From an uncultured Bacteroides sp. (GTDB taxonomy: Bacteria; Bacteroidota; Bacteroidia; Bacteroidales; Bacteroidaceae), in assembly GCA_949288585.1 (NCBI GenBank), contig CASEKR010000015.1, forward strand, positions 1 through 41,645: a DNA stretch of 41,645 bases, in the 5' to 3' direction. The number at the start of each line of letters is the position of its first letter. Positions within the stretch are counted from its first letter, which is position 1. The position numbers and the translations under genes were made by a program. The notes beneath the pieces were generated by a model. That model saw nothing but the letters and a program-made list of their open reading frames with translations. It had not been told where the DNA came from and ran no database searches. Positions 40,895 through 41,645 of the stretch are shown piece after piece.

Positions 40895-41645
40895 TTATTC
40901 TTCTTTCATGCTGCGGACGGGGCGGGCCATTGGTATAGAACCTTGAAAACCATAAGTGAATACCTTGTCGGTACCTTTACCCTCCGGGTCATTGCGTATA
41001 ACCAAAGAATAGCCAGTTTTGTCATTTAAAGTATTGCTTGACCAGAAATATACTCCCCACATGGCCCACAATCCGCCCATCTCTCCTAAAGCATCATTAT
41101 GACGTTCTAATCGTTGTCCTGTTGATATTAATTCAATGGGAGTTACTTTTCTATTTTTGCTGGGATATACCAGGTATATGTAGTCATCGGGTGCCGCCTT
41201 CTGAATACCGTTCAAACTTCCAAGTGTAGAACCACTTGGAGAACCCTTTTCTCCGTTCACAAAGACTGCGAATACCTTTGCAAAGGGGATTTTGAAACCT
41301 CGTGGAGAAGGGTCGTATATGGTTTTTATAGTTTCAGTTTCTGTTCCTACATTCGTTTCTGTCCCATCAACCTTAATATTATTACCGGCTGTATTATCCC
41401 AGAGACGTTCGGAATAGCCGCTTGACATCCATGTTGTGCCCCAACTATTTTCTCTTGTATATAGTATATTGGGATTCTTGATGGATTCTGAAATAGGCAC
41501 TTGTCTTATCTCGTATTTATATTTGTATTTCTCTTCGGACGTTTCATGCAGTCGGTAATCTGCGCCTCCTATGTGCTCCCTGTTCCTCAAGGCTACTATC
41601 GGGTCTTTGCGTCCCCATTGGTAATAGGTGGAGCCGGCATCCTTA
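40895..41645 (-). CDS. Probable surface protein, C-terminal part (fimbrillin/FISUMP-like)
   Basis: The 5' end lies outside the window; the last 250 codons are visible. The segment YYQWGRKDP, the phrase YDPSPRGFKIPFAKVFAVF, and the end (GGLWAMWGVYFWSSNTL, YSLVIRNDPEG, IPMARPVRSMKEE) are of the kind found at the C-terminus of large Bacteroidota surface lipoproteins and fimbrillin-like proteins, including the Fibrobacter-type major paralogous domain. I infer a secreted or surface-exposed role; a family name cannot be fixed without the N-terminus. Its base composition is more AT-rich than most of the window, as is common for surface antigens that are exchanged between strains. It converges on the phosphoglucomutase gene with terminators between. 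Confidence 0.75.
   Translation of the reverse strand, partial: KDAGSTYYQWGRKDPIVALRNREHIGGADYRLHETSEEKYKYKYEIRQVPISESIKNPNILYTRENSWGTTWMSSGYSERLWDNTAGNNIKVDGTETNVGTETETIKTIYDPSPRGFKIPFAKVFAVFVNGEKGSPSGSTLGSLNGIQKAAPDDYIYLVYPSKNRKVTPIELISTGQRLERHNDALGEMGGLWAMWGVYFWSSNTLNDKTGYSLVIRNDPEGKGTDKVFTYGFQGSIPMARPVRSMKEE

Overview
The window reads as chromosome of a Bacteroidales species, most likely Bacteroidaceae (Bacteroides or a close genus). It has a SusC-type porin next to a one-protein hybrid two-component regulator, an RprX/RprY pair, the EF-G2 paralogue of Bacteroides, DUF4827 and DUF2027-Smr proteins, and promoters of the Bacteroidota form TAnnTTTG in place of Shine-Dalgarno-led E. coli architecture. 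I see no rRNA, tRNA, CRISPR array, insertion sequence or prophage.

Layout. 1-5.7 kb, minus strand: the edge of a polysaccharide utilization locus, with a hybrid two-component sensor/regulator (HTCS) followed by the start of a SusC-like TonB-dependent receptor that runs off the window. 5.9-15.6 kb, plus strand: housekeeping genes. These are threonylcarbamoyl-AMP synthase, a CLC chloride protein with CBS domains, fmt, rpe, comEC, a DHH phosphoesterase (NrnA type), a DUF4827 lipoprotein and a phosphoglucosamine mutase. 15.6-17.5 kb, minus strand: a Nudix hydrolase and a long QueA-family protein. 17.6-21.6 kb, plus strand: DUF2027-Smr protein, TPR histidine kinase and LytTR response regulator, closed by a 23-bp-stem terminator. 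21.7-22.1 kb, minus strand: a small exported protein of unknown function. 22.6-27.5 kb, plus strand: a 1409-residue double acyl-CoA dehydratase activase and a TetR regulator. 27.5-30.3 kb, minus strand: hemW and an exported GH51 arabinofuranosidase. 30.7-40.7 kb, plus strand: EF-G2, rprX-rprY, an M23 peptidase, a C69 dipeptidase and a broken phosphoglucomutase. The last 750 bases hold the C-terminal part of a probable surface protein on the minus strand.

How the genes connect. The HTCS very probably controls the SusC locus beside it. GH51 and EF-G2 diverge from one 384-bp spacer; in Bacteroides both arabinose use and EF-G2 are linked to carbon-limitation control, so shared regulation is plausible. 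The TPR kinase and LytTR regulator form one signalling unit; rprX-rprY form another.

Most notable. (1) The phosphoglucomutase gene has lost an internal segment near its 5' end with a frame change, removing the conserved GTGGLRG region, while the rest is intact. (2) Several spacers between genes of the same orientation carry unrelated short tandem repeats with periods of 11, 16, 22, 23 or 24 bp, several with palindromic cores, whereas two convergent junctions carry ordinary hairpin terminators. (3) A 16-bp near-palindrome (15 of 16 identical) lies upstream of both the small exported protein and EF-G2. (4) GTTAAT repeats and an almost leaderless promoter precede rprX. All functional statements are from reading the sequence; no searches were run.
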